The translations under genes were made by a program, and so were the position numbers. A stretch of 64,000 nt of DNA from positions 1,018,463 through 1,082,462 of the forward strand of contig JAJTUP010000019.1 in NCBI GenBank assembly GCA_021399435.1, read 5' to 3'. This stretch comes from Diaporthe sp. PMI_573 (Eukaryota > Ascomycota > Sordariomycetes > Diaporthales > Diaporthaceae). Under the pieces are notes generated by a model. That model saw only the letters and a program-made list of their open reading frames with translations, was not told the DNA's origin and did no database searches. Numbering within the stretch: position 1 is the first letter of the stretch; the number at the start of each line of letters is the position of its first letter. Of this stretch, positions 43,253-53,856 are shown piece after piece.

Positions 43253-44039
43253 AATGACATGTGACTGTATGTAGAATAAGCTTATATCACTGAGGAAACC
43301 AAAAGTTGACCTGTGAGCACGACGCGTTGCGCATGATGGTAGCCAGAAATCACTGGTTGGGGAAAACATAGTCAGTGGAGCGACCTCCTGCCATCTGGCA
43401 CGTTCACATTATTCGTCGTAAAGTCTAAAGCCTAATGAAAAGTGTGCTCGCAGCATTGATGAAACCCCTCAAACGACCTGATATGCAAAGTTGCCACTCC
43501 TTCCCACGCGAAAGCATGAACACCCCTACCGTTGCGACCGGGGAGTCTCCACCAATGCCCGGCACATGGCGCAGCTGAATTCCTCCTGTCTCGGTTCATT
43601 CGACAACACGCCCACCACGTCATATTCCTGCTCAGCGAGTGCCTATCGTCAGTCAACACAAAGATTGAAACACTGTTTCTTCGGTATTCGGTAGCGTTGT
43701 GCATTGACTGCAGTCTCTCTTGGGGGTTGGTGGGTTTTTAGCGCAGCCTAATGACGAAGCGCAAGGTTCCCATAGGCGGAACGGAACGTCTTGGCTACAA
43801 GATGCTCAATCTTTGCTTCCAAGCACTGTAAGATGACAGCAGTATCTGGAATCCGGCGCCGAAATGCAATCAGGATTGACGCTTGGCACATCGCCCCGGG
43901 GGAGCAGTGCATTCAAACCCCTGGTCACCCCTCTCGATACTGTTCTGATGGAGACCGACAGTGTTCCGGGGTATCTCGTCGGCAAACACAGACCATCAGA
44001 CTCAAGAGTCTCGTTGTTGGTGGGCCACTTGCTGCGCCA
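43253..44039. other. Convergent intergenic between Scm3 and CK2 alpha
   Basis: No gene is supported. Short frames on both strands lack motifs. Confidence 0.45.
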
Positions 44040-45451
44040 TCAAGAGTTGACAACTCCAGGAGCGCCGGCCAGGTAAGCTTGAAGATTGGCCTCGTCACGG
44101 ATAGGGTTGAAGTATGGGTGGGCCATGGCCTCTTTGGCCGTCAGACGCTCCTGTACAAGCCGTTAGCGTGACCATTTGAAATCGACAGGAAGAGGAGGCA
44201 CACTTGATGATCGTAACGCAAAAGCTTGTCGAGGAAATCGATAGCCTCATTGCTGACGAAGCGCTGGTTATCGGCATTAACGAAGCTATGCCAGGGCTTC
44301 TTCTGGAAGCGGCCGAGGATGTCGTCGTACTGAGCGTCGAGCTCAATCTCGTACTTGTCCAAATAGTCGAACAAGTCATCCGTGCCCAAGACCTTGGCTA
44401 TCTTGACCAGCTGGTCGCTGTTAGAGTTGCCGTGGAAGAAGGGCTCTTTGCGGAAGATCATGGATGCGAACATCGCCCCGAGACTCCACATGTCCAGGCT
44501 GTAGTCGTACTCCTGGAAGTCAACCAGGAGCTCGGGCCCCTTAAAGTAGCGGGAAGCCACGCGCACATTGTATTCTGTGCCAGGGTGGTAGAATTCGGCC
44601 AAACCCCAATCGATAAGCCGAAGCTGTCAGAGAGTCAGAGACCGCTGCGTTGGGAGACGGGCAGGGGGCGCGCAAGGGTTGCCTACTTTTCTGTTCTCAT
44701 GGTCGATCATAACGTTATGAGGCTTCACATCTCGGTGCATGATGCCCTTGCTGTGGCAGAAGTCCAGCGCCTTCAGGAGCTCTGAAATGTAGAAACGAAC
44801 ATCGAAATCGTTGAACTTGGGGTACAAGCTTCGGAAGTCGGTATTGTTCACGAATTCGAAGATGAGTGAGGGCGTCTTGCTCTGTAAGCGTATGTTGTCA
44901 GTAAAACAATCTTGATCTTGGTGCCGCAGGGCAGGGGCGTGAGGGGCGGGAAGAGGGAGAGGGTTCGAGAAATCGAACTTGTAATCACCTGTGAATCGCG
45001 GACGACGTCGAGCAATGCGACGATGTTGGGCCCTCCAGCCAGGTTCTGCAGTATCTTGATCTCACGCTTGATCTTCTTTTTCTTCACAGGCTTGAGGACC
45101 TTGATGACACATTTCTGGTAGTTGACCACATTGATGCCTTCAAAGACTTCGCTGTATTTCCCGCGACCTGCGCGTTGCCCCCTCGAAAGTCAGTCTGGCT
45201 TCGGTCACATCGTGTCGCCAGGTGTTTTGACGGGATCACAAACCGATCTTCCGGACCACCTCATAGTTCTCCAAAACACCCCAGCCTGTCAGGCATACAT
45301 ATTAGCAAGTTGCAGGTGTTGTTGCGCGCCATCTTGAGCTGCTACGCCAATCTAGCTGGGCCGACAGGTGGGACCTACTAATGTTGACGCTGTCGTAGTC
45401 CCAGTATGCCCGGGGCATGTTCTGGTTGACGTCCGCGTAGACCCGCGCCAT
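44040..45451 (-). CDS. cka1: Casein kinase 2, catalytic alpha subunit
   Basis: CK2 alpha is a constitutively active Ser/Thr kinase with many nuclear and cytosolic substrates. Six exons, 45451-45379, 45285-45244, 45167-44989, 44881-44687, 44623-44204 and 44150-44040, join in frame to 339 aa, the usual size. Landmarks: [34 protein letters not shown] (glycine loop, split by an intron), the basic cluster [26 protein letters not shown] (catalytic loop), [12 protein letters not shown] (CK2 uses DWG instead of DFG), [28 protein letters not shown] and [12 protein letters not shown]. Two exons are very short (73 and 42 nt). Confidence 0.97.
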
Positions 45452-46860
45452 GTTGACCGTTGTGATTCGACTACGCACCTATTCACTTGGTGGTAGATAG
45501 GTTGGCGATGAGGCTGCGGTCGTGTGGCGGGTGGGGAGGTGGGCCAACGACGGTTGTGAAGGCGGGTAACAGTATGGCACCGCGGTTCCAGTCAGGTCAG
45601 GGTGGGATGTCGTTATCTTTTAAGCTAGTGCAGCCGAACTTATCAGGGTTGGGGTTAGGTGCCTTCGGGAGGGGAGTTTCCTTTTGGGGGGGGGGGTTCC
45701 GGCATTTGAGCGCCATCGACTATGCCCTTAAGCCCGCAAGGAAAATGAGGAGGCTGAACGACCGAGGCCTTGTTCTCAGTTTTATAAATTGTGTAACGGC
45801 GAGTTTCAAGGTAACGGAGGCCTCTCCCCAACAACAGGCCTATTGAAGAGATGGGCCAAAAATCAGTGACACGCGGCATGGACGCCCAAGACTGCCACTT
45901 TGCAATTCCAGGTCCTCAACCTGCCCTGTGGCGGGGCCACGAGAGCACCAACGAGGTCGGCACAAGCGATGTTTGTGAATGAACCACGTGGAGGCACGCA
46001 TGATACCCGAGATCTACGACCGTCCAGAAATGGTCTCTGTGCATGCTGGTGATTGCCTTGATCGTATATGATAAGACAACTGCGGGAACCCTCAGACCAG
46101 GTACGTGTTGAACTACGGAGGAGAATGGGTGCACCCACTCCTCTGTGTAGGTTTGGCCCTCAGATAGTGACTTCCTGGATTCTACCACTGGCCGCTCGGC
46201 ATCAAGACAGCACCATGGTAAGGTTTCTGCTGCTTATCAGACTGCGGCAATTCGTGCTGCCACATTCTCCCATGCGGTGCCGTCTCCGGTCTAGTAATGT
46301 GCCCTCAAGTTCTCCTTGCACAAGGCTGCGTAACCACTTCCGCCTCAAGCACGTCCCATTCGGCTCTGCGACCAGGCCATCCGTCAGAAGCCCGAGACCA
46401 GAGCTTCATCACACAGGTCGAAGCGGCTCCGATGTGACAAGGACATCCAAACCCTTTTTTAAAGTTCTGCGACCAAAAGGGGTCTAAACAATGTCAGTGC
46501 ACAACCCTCTGCGCTGCAGAGCATGATGAAAAAGATGCAAACGAGTGTTTTTTTTTGTTTTGTTTTTTTCAAAAAGAAAATCTTAATCAGAGAGAAGATT
46601 ATAAATCGACATGTTCCTTGTGCGAGGGCGTCAGGCATGGCAGAAAGGCACATGGCCGACACTCTCCCTCCAGACTTCCGCCTAAGGATGACGATACGAT
46701 AATAGTTTCATCATGTTGGGGCTACACAAAAAAAAAAGACAAGAGAAACTTACAGGGTCGTGGTTGACGCAAAGAGCTTCCGACCTCGGGAGCTTTGCTT
46801 GCAAGACAGATGACACCAGGGCCATCACCGTGAAAAAGTGTTGCCTGGTGCAAGGGACTA
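45452..46860. other. Intergenic, 1.4 kb
   Basis: This contains the promoter of CK2 alpha and the 3' flank of the DUF3807 gene. A G10 run lies near 45688-45697 and T-rich tracts at about 46548-46570. No gene or RNA is recognised. Confidence 0.45.
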
Positions 46861-47571
46861 TCACCCGTCATCATACGTGATTCTTCGTCGTTGTCTCGCC
46901 GGGCTGGTTTGTGTCTGTGCCTGCCCAGATTCCCCGTAATCCAGGCCGTCCAGTCCGGTCTCGACGACGTCCCAGGTCCTCTTGCGGCGTTCAGGGTCCG
47001 GCGAGTAGTGGCGCTTGCCACTACCACTGCCCCTCTTCTTCTTCTTGGTTCTCTTCTTCTTTGTTGCAACGACGCCCGTATTGGAGACATCATCCGACAG
47101 CTCACGCTCTTGGCTTATGCGGCCTTTGAGGGCTTCAATGTGGACATGCGTCGGTGGTGACGATGAGCTCCGTCTAGTTGTAGCTTGCTCTCGCGCTCTC
47201 TGCAGGGCCTGGGTCTCGGAATGTCGAAACATGGCGATTTGCTCATCGGTCAAGGTGCGCTTCACGCCGTCTGGATAATACCCTAGGCCGTCTTCGCCCT
47301 CGTCGCCTTCGTAATATGCTTCATCGCCGCCCTCATGATGCTGCTGGGTCTTAGGGTCCTGCTCTGCCTTGTCTGGGCTGAGAAAGTCTGCAGTAAAGGC
47401 AGTAGCCGACGTCTCACCAAAATGCGCGTTGTGGAATAAGCACAGGTCCGCCTAGTTCGAATGATGTGAGTAAATAAATACCTCTGTGGCTGCGTCATAG
47501 ATAGAACGTACCTCAGTTATGTGAGGGATTGGAAACGACAGCTGGAGGTGAGGCTGCCTCAGTTGCGACAT
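46861..47571 (-). CDS. DUF3807 family protein
   Basis: This is a conserved fungal protein of unknown function. Two exons, 47571-47512 and 47451-46861, with GTACGT donor and ACTAG acceptor, give 216 aa. The first exon encodes MSQLRQPHLQLSFPIPHITE; the second starts ADLCLFHNAHFGE. The family block GLGYYPDGVKRTLTDEQIAM, then FRHSETQALQRAREQ, is clear. A Lys-rich stretch (KKKRTKKKKRGSGSGKR), probably a nuclear localisation signal, and a terminal ARQRRRITYDDG follow. The central acidic segment GGDEAYYEGDEGEDG precedes the conserved block. The family name is recalled, not searched. Confidence 0.8.
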
Positions 47572-48177
47572 CTTGTCCACGGCCGTCGTAGGCGCATCGT
47601 TAGTCCTCGAGAGGCGCGCCGTGGAGCTAGGCGAACCGGAACGATGTCGTCAGTAGCAGTGCCTCCTCTGCAGTGCGATTCCTCCGATTTATTAGGTCAG
47701 ATCATCTCAAGGGTGGTTTCTCAAGGATTGGAAACGGTCTCAAGGATTGATCTGCCTTTTGACCATCGCATAGGAACAATGTTTGGAAGGAAAGGCGAGG
47801 AAGCGGAGGACGCGAGGGTGTTCAAGCCTGAGGTGGAAAAGCACAAGAGGAGCTTCAGCGCGCTAGTCTGGACCCACCTTGCCTGGTACATAGCTGCCGG
47901 GTACCCAGGTACTCCATAACCCACGGCAGTTACATAGTGATGCACCTCAAGATAAGATCCCAACGGCCCGGGATAAGGTCAAGAGCAGTCGATTGGGTAT
48001 CTCTAAATTTCCCAGCGCAATGCCGCCAATTATGCGTCATGTGGAGCCAGTCGCACGAAGCACGAGTCTAGACAAGGAAATACAGAACGGCATGATCCCA
48101 ACCATGAGTCACACATCGTCGGAACGCAGATGCGAGTGTCTCGAGCACCACGAATACAGTATGCGGGGGGCACAATG
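47572..48177. other. Intergenic between two minus-strand genes
   Basis: Promoter of the DUF3807 gene. No other feature is seen. Confidence 0.4.
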
Positions 48178-49004
48178 TCAAGATTGGTTGAGAAGATGCA
48201 TGGCGCTCTGGAAGGCTCGCATCACCTGCTGGTCTGGATACAACGGGTCAGCGGGACTGGGCGGGTAAATATCCACCAGCCACAAACTTACAGTACTGCT
48301 TCTTCTTCTCGAGGTCTGTTTCTCGAAGTTGGACATATTGGGTGCGTGTTTGCAGCCTGTGCCCCCCAGGTGTCAGTCAATTCCTTCACCCACAAGCCAA
48401 CTCCCATCACACTCACCGTTTCGTTGCACGCTCGTTGTCGTGGGCAGATGCGGCAGAAGCCCAGACATTAAAATACTAGAGGTTTGTCAATAACATAACT
48501 GAGAGGCCATCAGGAGCGGGCCTAATTGCATACTCTGACAAGAGCCTCGAATTCTGCCATCAGCGCTTGTTCATTCTGGTTCGCATTGGCCAGTGCCGCT
48601 TCAAATCGTGCTTCGAGGTCATCCCAGTCGAAAGACGTAATGCTCCGGACAGTCCCCGGGGTGTCTGGAGTAGCAGATCGCTCAGGGGCTAGATGGGCAG
48701 CATGCGCAAGGCCGTTCGCCTGGGAACGGTGCCTGGTGCTTGTGGGTTTAGACAGGGTGACGATGCGTGGCTCGGGCGTCTTGGAGTTGGCCGGTCGTGG
48801 CAGTCGGCTCTGGTGTGGAGAGGAGTTTATCCTGGCATCCTCAGCCCCCGTCTCACCATGCTCGGCCTCGAACCCTTCTTTCTCATTTTGAAACTCAAGT
48901 TCAGCTCTGAGAGGCGGTGAATGCGAGAACGTGCTTGGTAGGTGAGCATCTGGGGATGCTGCCGGTGGCAGCGGAGGCGTCGTGGATCCGTCTGCGCCGT
49001 CCAT
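48178..49004 (-). CDS. Conserved hypothetical protein with C-terminal helical domain
   Basis: Four exons, 49004-48534, 48475-48417, 48356-48292 and 48233-48178, join in frame to 216 aa, with GTATGC, GTGAGT and GTAAGT donors. The start ATG encodes MDGADGSTTPP. Residues 1-115 are disordered and rich in Pro, Ser and Thr. The C-terminal part is compact and helical: SFDWDDLEARFEAALANANQ, EFEALVRYFNVWASAASAHD, NERATKRLQTRTQYVQLRE and ending YYQQVMRAFQSAMHLLNQS. The short last three exons and the clean joins strongly support a real gene. I know similar uncharacterised ascomycete proteins but no function. The helical pattern would suit a subunit of a larger complex. Confidence 0.75.
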
Positions 49005-49806
49005 CCTGGCTCCTTGCGGCGGCACCAGGAAATCTATCGCCAGTCTTTTGGCGACCTACTTACAACGAGCAGGTGGTTAACTGTCGGTTGCTTCTGTCTG
49101 TAAGTCTGAGGCCTCCGGTCCGGGTTCGGACTTGCGAGTCAAGGGCGGATTTTCAAGATGTACCAGTTCACCTTGAGCTGCTTTGCGCGTGATGGGCGGA
49201 GACAGAGCTTTGGGTTGGCATCAAGATTCGGGATCAGCACCCAGGGAGCTCGAAATCACGCGGAGCCGCCCCACAACAAAAGAATGGTGTCGTCTGGGGG
49301 GGAGTCGTCTTTAGATCCCAATCAGATTCGTGTCTTTCAAGACCAATCAATGTAGCTGCCAAAAGGCACGCGGCCTGTCAAAAGGCACGCGGCCTGTCCT
49401 ACCCTGCAGGTACATGGGTGCCTTGGGAGGCAGGCAACAGGCGCACATTGCGCGCAGTTGCGATAAGAGCTCCGATAAGGTACCTAGGTAGGCCGAATGT
49501 CCCTGTGACCTCATCTGCACCACCCGCCGCCGCCTCAGTCCCGCCGCCTTCGCTCTCACTCCCAATCCTTATACCACACAAGCTCACCGGAACGCCCCCC
49601 ACCCCACGTCGCCGTACCACTTTCGCACAAGCCCGATACCTTAGAATACGGGGCAATATGATACGAACAGAAGACAACTGAGTGGAACTTGGTGCCAATA
49701 GACCGCCGCCTTTCGACATCTGCGCTCAGTGCTGTGTCGGACGGAAGATCACAAGGCCATTATTCCCGGCCAGAACCTCCAGTTTGGCCCGTGCTTTGCT
49801 TGCAAG
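49005..49806. promoter_or_regulatory. Bidirectional intergenic region, conserved hypothetical / Atg14
   Basis: The 800-bp interval between divergent genes holds a CCTAGGTA palindrome at 49479-49492. It also holds a 19-bp exact tandem duplication (AAAAGGCACGCGGCCTGTC, twice, near 49361-49398). The stretch 49520-49640 is C-rich. Confidence 0.5.
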
Positions 49807-51429
49807 ATGGACTGCGACATATGTCACCGCCCCCACCATCCGCAAAAGCTTCCTTTTCTCTGCGTGGTTGACTCCAGGAACCGGCTCTACGCCGGCCGCT
49901 TTGCTCATGCAACTGCGTTGATCGAGAACGAGGCCCTCGGTGGCGAGATCAGCTCCACTCTGACAAGCACGGGTCCTCCTTCGCGCGGCGACGCTGCCGG
50001 CAAGACCATCTATGCCGAGAGACTGAGATCTGAGGAAGCGCAGGCCGCGGATAGGACAAGTCAGATCATTGCCCAGGCAGACAAGCTGCGCGCTGAAATT
50101 GACGCGGCGCGGAGAGAACTTGCCGATCGCAAGAAGACGAACGCCAGGAGAAAAGCAGACCTGGCAGAGGCTTCCAATGGCATCGAATCGAGACGTTCTA
50201 GGCACGTGGAAGAGGCCGAAAGGGCGATACAAATGACAAAGTACAAGTGGAATCGTAGCTTCGAGAGTATGGCTGCCACCAGGAGCTATCTGTGCATGGA
50301 AGCTGCAAGGCTGTACGGGCTCCATCGCGTCAAAAAGGGCAATTCGGTGAAATTCGAGCTGGCTGGCATTGAAATGATAGAGTTGCCTGGCATGATCAGT
50401 GGGTATCTTCGTGCGTCAGTGGACTCGCAACGCATTAACGCTGACTTCTTCTCAGCCGCAACGCCGGAGGCCATCTCGACGTCCCTTGCACATATCTCGC
50501 ATATTTTGATGTTGGCCTCTCACTACCTGGCAATACGCTTGCCGGCTGAGGTCACACTTCCTCATCGTGACTACCCAAGACCCACAATTTTCTCGCTGGC
50601 ATCCTCCCACCGTCATGGTGAGGTGCCATTTCCAGGGGCCGTTGTCTTACCTCCATCTGAGCCGCGGGATCAAAGCCAGAAGCATACCCCCCGGCCTCGG
50701 CCGCTCTATATCGACAGGCCACTTTTGGCACTGGCAAAAGAAGACCCTTCTACATACTCACTTTTCATCGAGGGTGTCGTGTTGTTAGCCTACGATATCG
50801 CTTGGGCCTGCTGCACACAGGGAGTGCCCATAGGCGACAAGACGTCGTATGAGGATGTTTGCAACATGGGCCGCAACTTATACAATTTACTCATCGGAAA
50901 CCAGTTGACCAACAATCCTACTGCTCGCCTTGCCCAGCAACCGCCTTCTCCTGATGCTACTAACATTCCGGAGCCCAACGAACAGGCCAAAGATCATCTC
51001 GGAGGCAATGCGAAGCCCATGATGGGGCGGTTCTCTCACGGAACTGTTCATACATCCCTCGGGGGTGCTGAGGGCAACGAGTTCACTCGAGGGTTCAAGC
51101 TTCCCAACCCAGTGAAATTGGCCGATCGCCTCAAGAAGAAAATGCTGAGCGATGCTGACGGACTTGATTGGGAGATGCTGAATGATGACGCGTGGGCGGT
51201 CGAAGAGCCAATGGAGGAAGGGGTCCAAGGGAAAGGCAAGCTACAGGGTGAATCGGGCCAAAGATTATTCGGCGTCGAAAGCGTGCTGTCCACTTCAACG
51301 GCGAGGACTAATCTAGACTCCACAGTTGCAGACTTTGCACAGGTGGCTCAGGACGAGGCTTCCAGCCCAGAAAAGCCGAAGACATCCGGGACAAGCGGCT
51401 GGACAAAACTCAAGTCAAGGCAGCCATGA
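49807..51429 (+). CDS. atg14: Atg14, autophagy-specific PI3-kinase complex subunit
   Basis: Atg14 (Barkor) directs the Vps34-Vps15-Atg6 complex to autophagosome formation sites. The gene is a single exon of 540 aa. The start chosen at 49807 yields MDCDICHRPHHPQKLPFLC, the Cys-repeat N-terminus of fungal Atg14; an in-frame ATG 26 codons upstream exists but gives no conserved sequence. Coiled coils at about 70-145 (SEEAQAADRTSQIIAQADKL, RKKTNARRKADLAEA) match the Atg6-interacting region. The core continues with IELPGMISGYLRASVD, ISHILMLASHYLAIRLPAEV and VLLAYDIAWACCTQGV. The C-terminal third is less conserved. Its partner Atg6 lies about 10 kb upstream in this window. Confidence 0.88.
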   Translation: MDCDICHRPHHPQKLPFLCVVDSRNRLYAGRFAHATALIENEALGGEISSTLTSTGPPSRGDAAGKTIYAERLRSEEAQAADRTSQIIAQADKLRAEIDAARRELADRKKTNARRKADLAEASNGIESRRSRHVEEAERAIQMTKYKWNRSFESMAATRSYLCMEAARLYGLHRVKKGNSVKFELAGIEMIELPGMISGYLRASVDSQRINADFFSAATPEAISTSLAHISHILMLASHYLAIRLPAEVTLPHRDYPRPTIFSLASSHRHGEVPFPGAVVLPPSEPRDQSQKHTPRPRPLYIDRPLLALAKEDPSTYSLFIEGVVLLAYDIAWACCTQGVPIGDKTSYEDVCNMGRNLYNLLIGNQLTNNPTARLAQQPPSPDATNIPEPNEQAKDHLGGNAKPMMGRFSHGTVHTSLGGAEGNEFTRGFKLPNPVKLADRLKKKMLSDADGLDWEMLNDDAWAVEEPMEEGVQGKGKLQGESGQRLFGVESVLSTSTARTNLDSTVADFAQVAQDEASSPEKPKTSGTSGWTKLKSRQP

Positions 51430-53856
51430 GGCTTACATGGAGCCGGCAGCAAGGCTCTGAGGAGTGTCAGGAGCCCTCAGAGGTCTGGAATTCAATATCG
51501 ATGCTAGACCACATTAGCTGGCTCGTGCCAAGTGAGGTACGTCATCCTGGATTCTCGTTATACATCTCAAAGAGTAAATAAAACATCGTTTGATGATCGC
51601 TTGCTGCCTCAGCCACATTGTTTCGCAAGCGTCCTGCCATCTCAAGCCATATCTCTGAAAATGCCCAATGTCTGGCTTCTTGCGGAACGGTTACTTTTTG
51701 CATCAGGTACAGGAATTGTAGCCGTTCCCACCTATCGGCTGCGGCCCACTCTCTTAAATCAGATGGCTCGTTGGTGGGACAGGCTAGCACAGCCGCATGC
51801 AGTCAGCAACACTTCCTCCATTGGATCCTCCTTGCCAGCCTCAAGATGTCGAAGTATCACTCGAGCTAGGGCAGACATTATAGGGGACCGCCCTACTCTG
51901 CGCCCTGTCTGAGCGTTTGCCGCTTACTTGCAGCCATTTGTGTGGGCACAATCCGGCAGCTAACGTGGGTTTCTGCCTATTGGGAGCAGATGCCATTATT
52001 GTCGCCGTTTTTAGAGTCAGCTTCACAACAAAGTTTCGAGGAGGTTGGCATCAGCAGAAATGGAAGCTCCTGCTTTCATGACGATGACATGTTCCCTCCG
52101 CTAGTTTGCTTGCTCTTGGGTACAGTAGTCACTTCTAAGGGTCTCATAGCTGCAATGTACCGGGCCCGTAGTAGCAGGGCTGGTGAGCGTTCTGCACAAG
52201 TGAGCGTTGGAGCACAGCCAATATGCGCTTCCGACTGGGACTCCGTCAGTCAGGAATCTGACTCACTAGTCCATGCTCTCGTACTGCGTTTTCGTACCAT
52301 CGCAACTGCTCATGGCCGACCCGTGGGCACTGATGAAGGTCGCAAAAGCAACTGCTGCGTCGAGGTCATACTTAGGCCTTTCATAAGCAGGCCGGCAATG
52401 GTGTAGACACTCCAGCGCAGCCACTCGAAGATGGCATTGTACTGGGAGACCTGGACCAGGATGTTGTACGTTGTACAAGATACACGCTCGACGGGCTATG
52501 TGGTGTCCACCCGAGAGTAGTAGAACTGGACCGTGGCCGAGTCGGCTGCGACGTTCTGGTTGGCAACGACGTGGTGGCCCTTTTGGCTCACGGGCGGGCC
52601 CAGAAGACTGAAGGTGTCTGGGTTGATGGCCAGCTCCGAAAGGAGGCTCAACATGTGTTCCGCATTCGGCTCGCGGCTGAGCAAGTTCCTCGCCGCGTTT
52701 CGACCTTTAGAATCCTTAATGAAGAAGATGATCTTAGCGAAGCCCACATCTTATTCATGGGTCAGGACTTTGTATCCCACGTGAGCGAAGCGAACCATAC
52801 CATTCTCTGATGGAAAGAGCCGGTACTGTATTACTGGAGTACATCAATGTTAATATGAAGCAAGAACTTCAGTCAAGGAATCGAGGTCGTCAAAGGTGAA
52901 GCTGGCTGGCGCTTGTGATAATACGCTCAACCTTCACAGTTGCGCAAAAGCCAGCGCCGTGAACTCCAAGTACAAGCGACATGCAACGCATTTTGGTGGA
53001 TTCCGGCCGAGTCGATCGCAGTTCATAACAACCGGAGAAATCTAAGAATGCGCCGACATGTTAGAATATATATCTCGCCACTGCTGTTTACATACGCCGC
53101 TTGTTTCTTGACACGTTGCACATTCACATTTTATGACATTGCGCCACTGTTTGTAGATGTTGGCCCTGCGTGAAAGACACGCAATAGAGACCGCAATCCT
53201 TCGCCAGGAACTTCACACTAGTAGAAAATGGATAGACGGGCAGTTCGAGACTTTTACAACGTTGGGAATCAGAGTGCGTGTGCACACATTGATTGCTGAC
53301 TCTTTGGTGATGTGTTGCTACCATTGCAGGTTTTTTTTGGGGGGGGGGGGGGTTTTATTTTTGAAAAGCCCGTCTCCACACGCGTGCGAGCGCGTTCAAG
53401 ATTCCCGTTGTGTTAGCTCGCTGTTGCCTGCAAGAAGAACCAATTTCGAAGCTCGAAACAGCGTGACCGATCAGCAATGCCGACGGCAATGCCGAGCGAG
53501 CCATCAAGTGATTTGGCGAATGGCTAAAGCGTGCTTCCTACACAGAACCACCACGGTCTTTGAGGATGGTCTGAATCCGCGGGCAAATATCCCCTCGACA
53601 TCCTTTCTTTCAAGAATTCGGAGTGGTCGCAACATATCAACACTGTTGACTGGTTCTTCCACGCCTGGCGACGTCATCTTCGCCGACCCCGAAATGCCTC
53701 ACGATAGGCACAGCCTTGAGGACCGAAGCACTCCACCATGGTTTGTTTCCCTGTGTTCCAATCGGGGCAAGTCAAGCCGCTTACCTTCCACGTCCGCATC
53801 CTCGGTCGTTGCCCGCGAGGGCCTTGATCTTGCCCCTTGGGTGTGCGGTCGCAAAC
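51430..53856. other. Decayed 2.4-kb region between Atg14 and Dus3
   Basis: No intact gene is supported. Minus-strand reading fragments with coding-like sequence occur at 51.54-51.79 kb (DLREWAAADRWERLQFLYL) and 52.27-52.79 kb, interrupted by stops and frame changes. A G14 tract preceded by T8 lies at 53331-53352. The 250-codon + frame at 53157-53909 crosses that homopolymer and looks non-coding. Confidence 0.45.
52265..52790 (-). pseudogene. Decayed gene fragment, family not recognised
   Basis: Reading downwards on the minus strand gives a stretch starting at MVRFAHVGYKVLTHE, a TAA, then VGFAKIIFFIKDSKGRNAAR, NAEHMLSLLSELAINPDTF, and VQFYYSRVDTT followed by TAG. The same frame then continues in coding-like sequence (NILVQVSQYNAIFEWLRW, SVYTIAGLL). 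After about 52390 the coding-like sequence (YDLDAAVAFATFISAHGSAM) continues in another frame. Two stops and one frameshift mark it as broken. The residue mix suggests a membrane protein. C-to-T type stops would fit RIP. I cannot name the family. Confidence 0.5.

Noticed and set aside
42048..43274. 408-codon + frame overlapping Scm3
   Set aside because: It lies in another frame of the low-complexity Scm3 tail and has only Arg/His/Ser/Pro-rich noise.
49729..49806. N-terminal extension of Atg14 from 49729
   Set aside because: The 26 extra residues carry no Atg14-like sequence; the Cys-rich family start begins at 49807.
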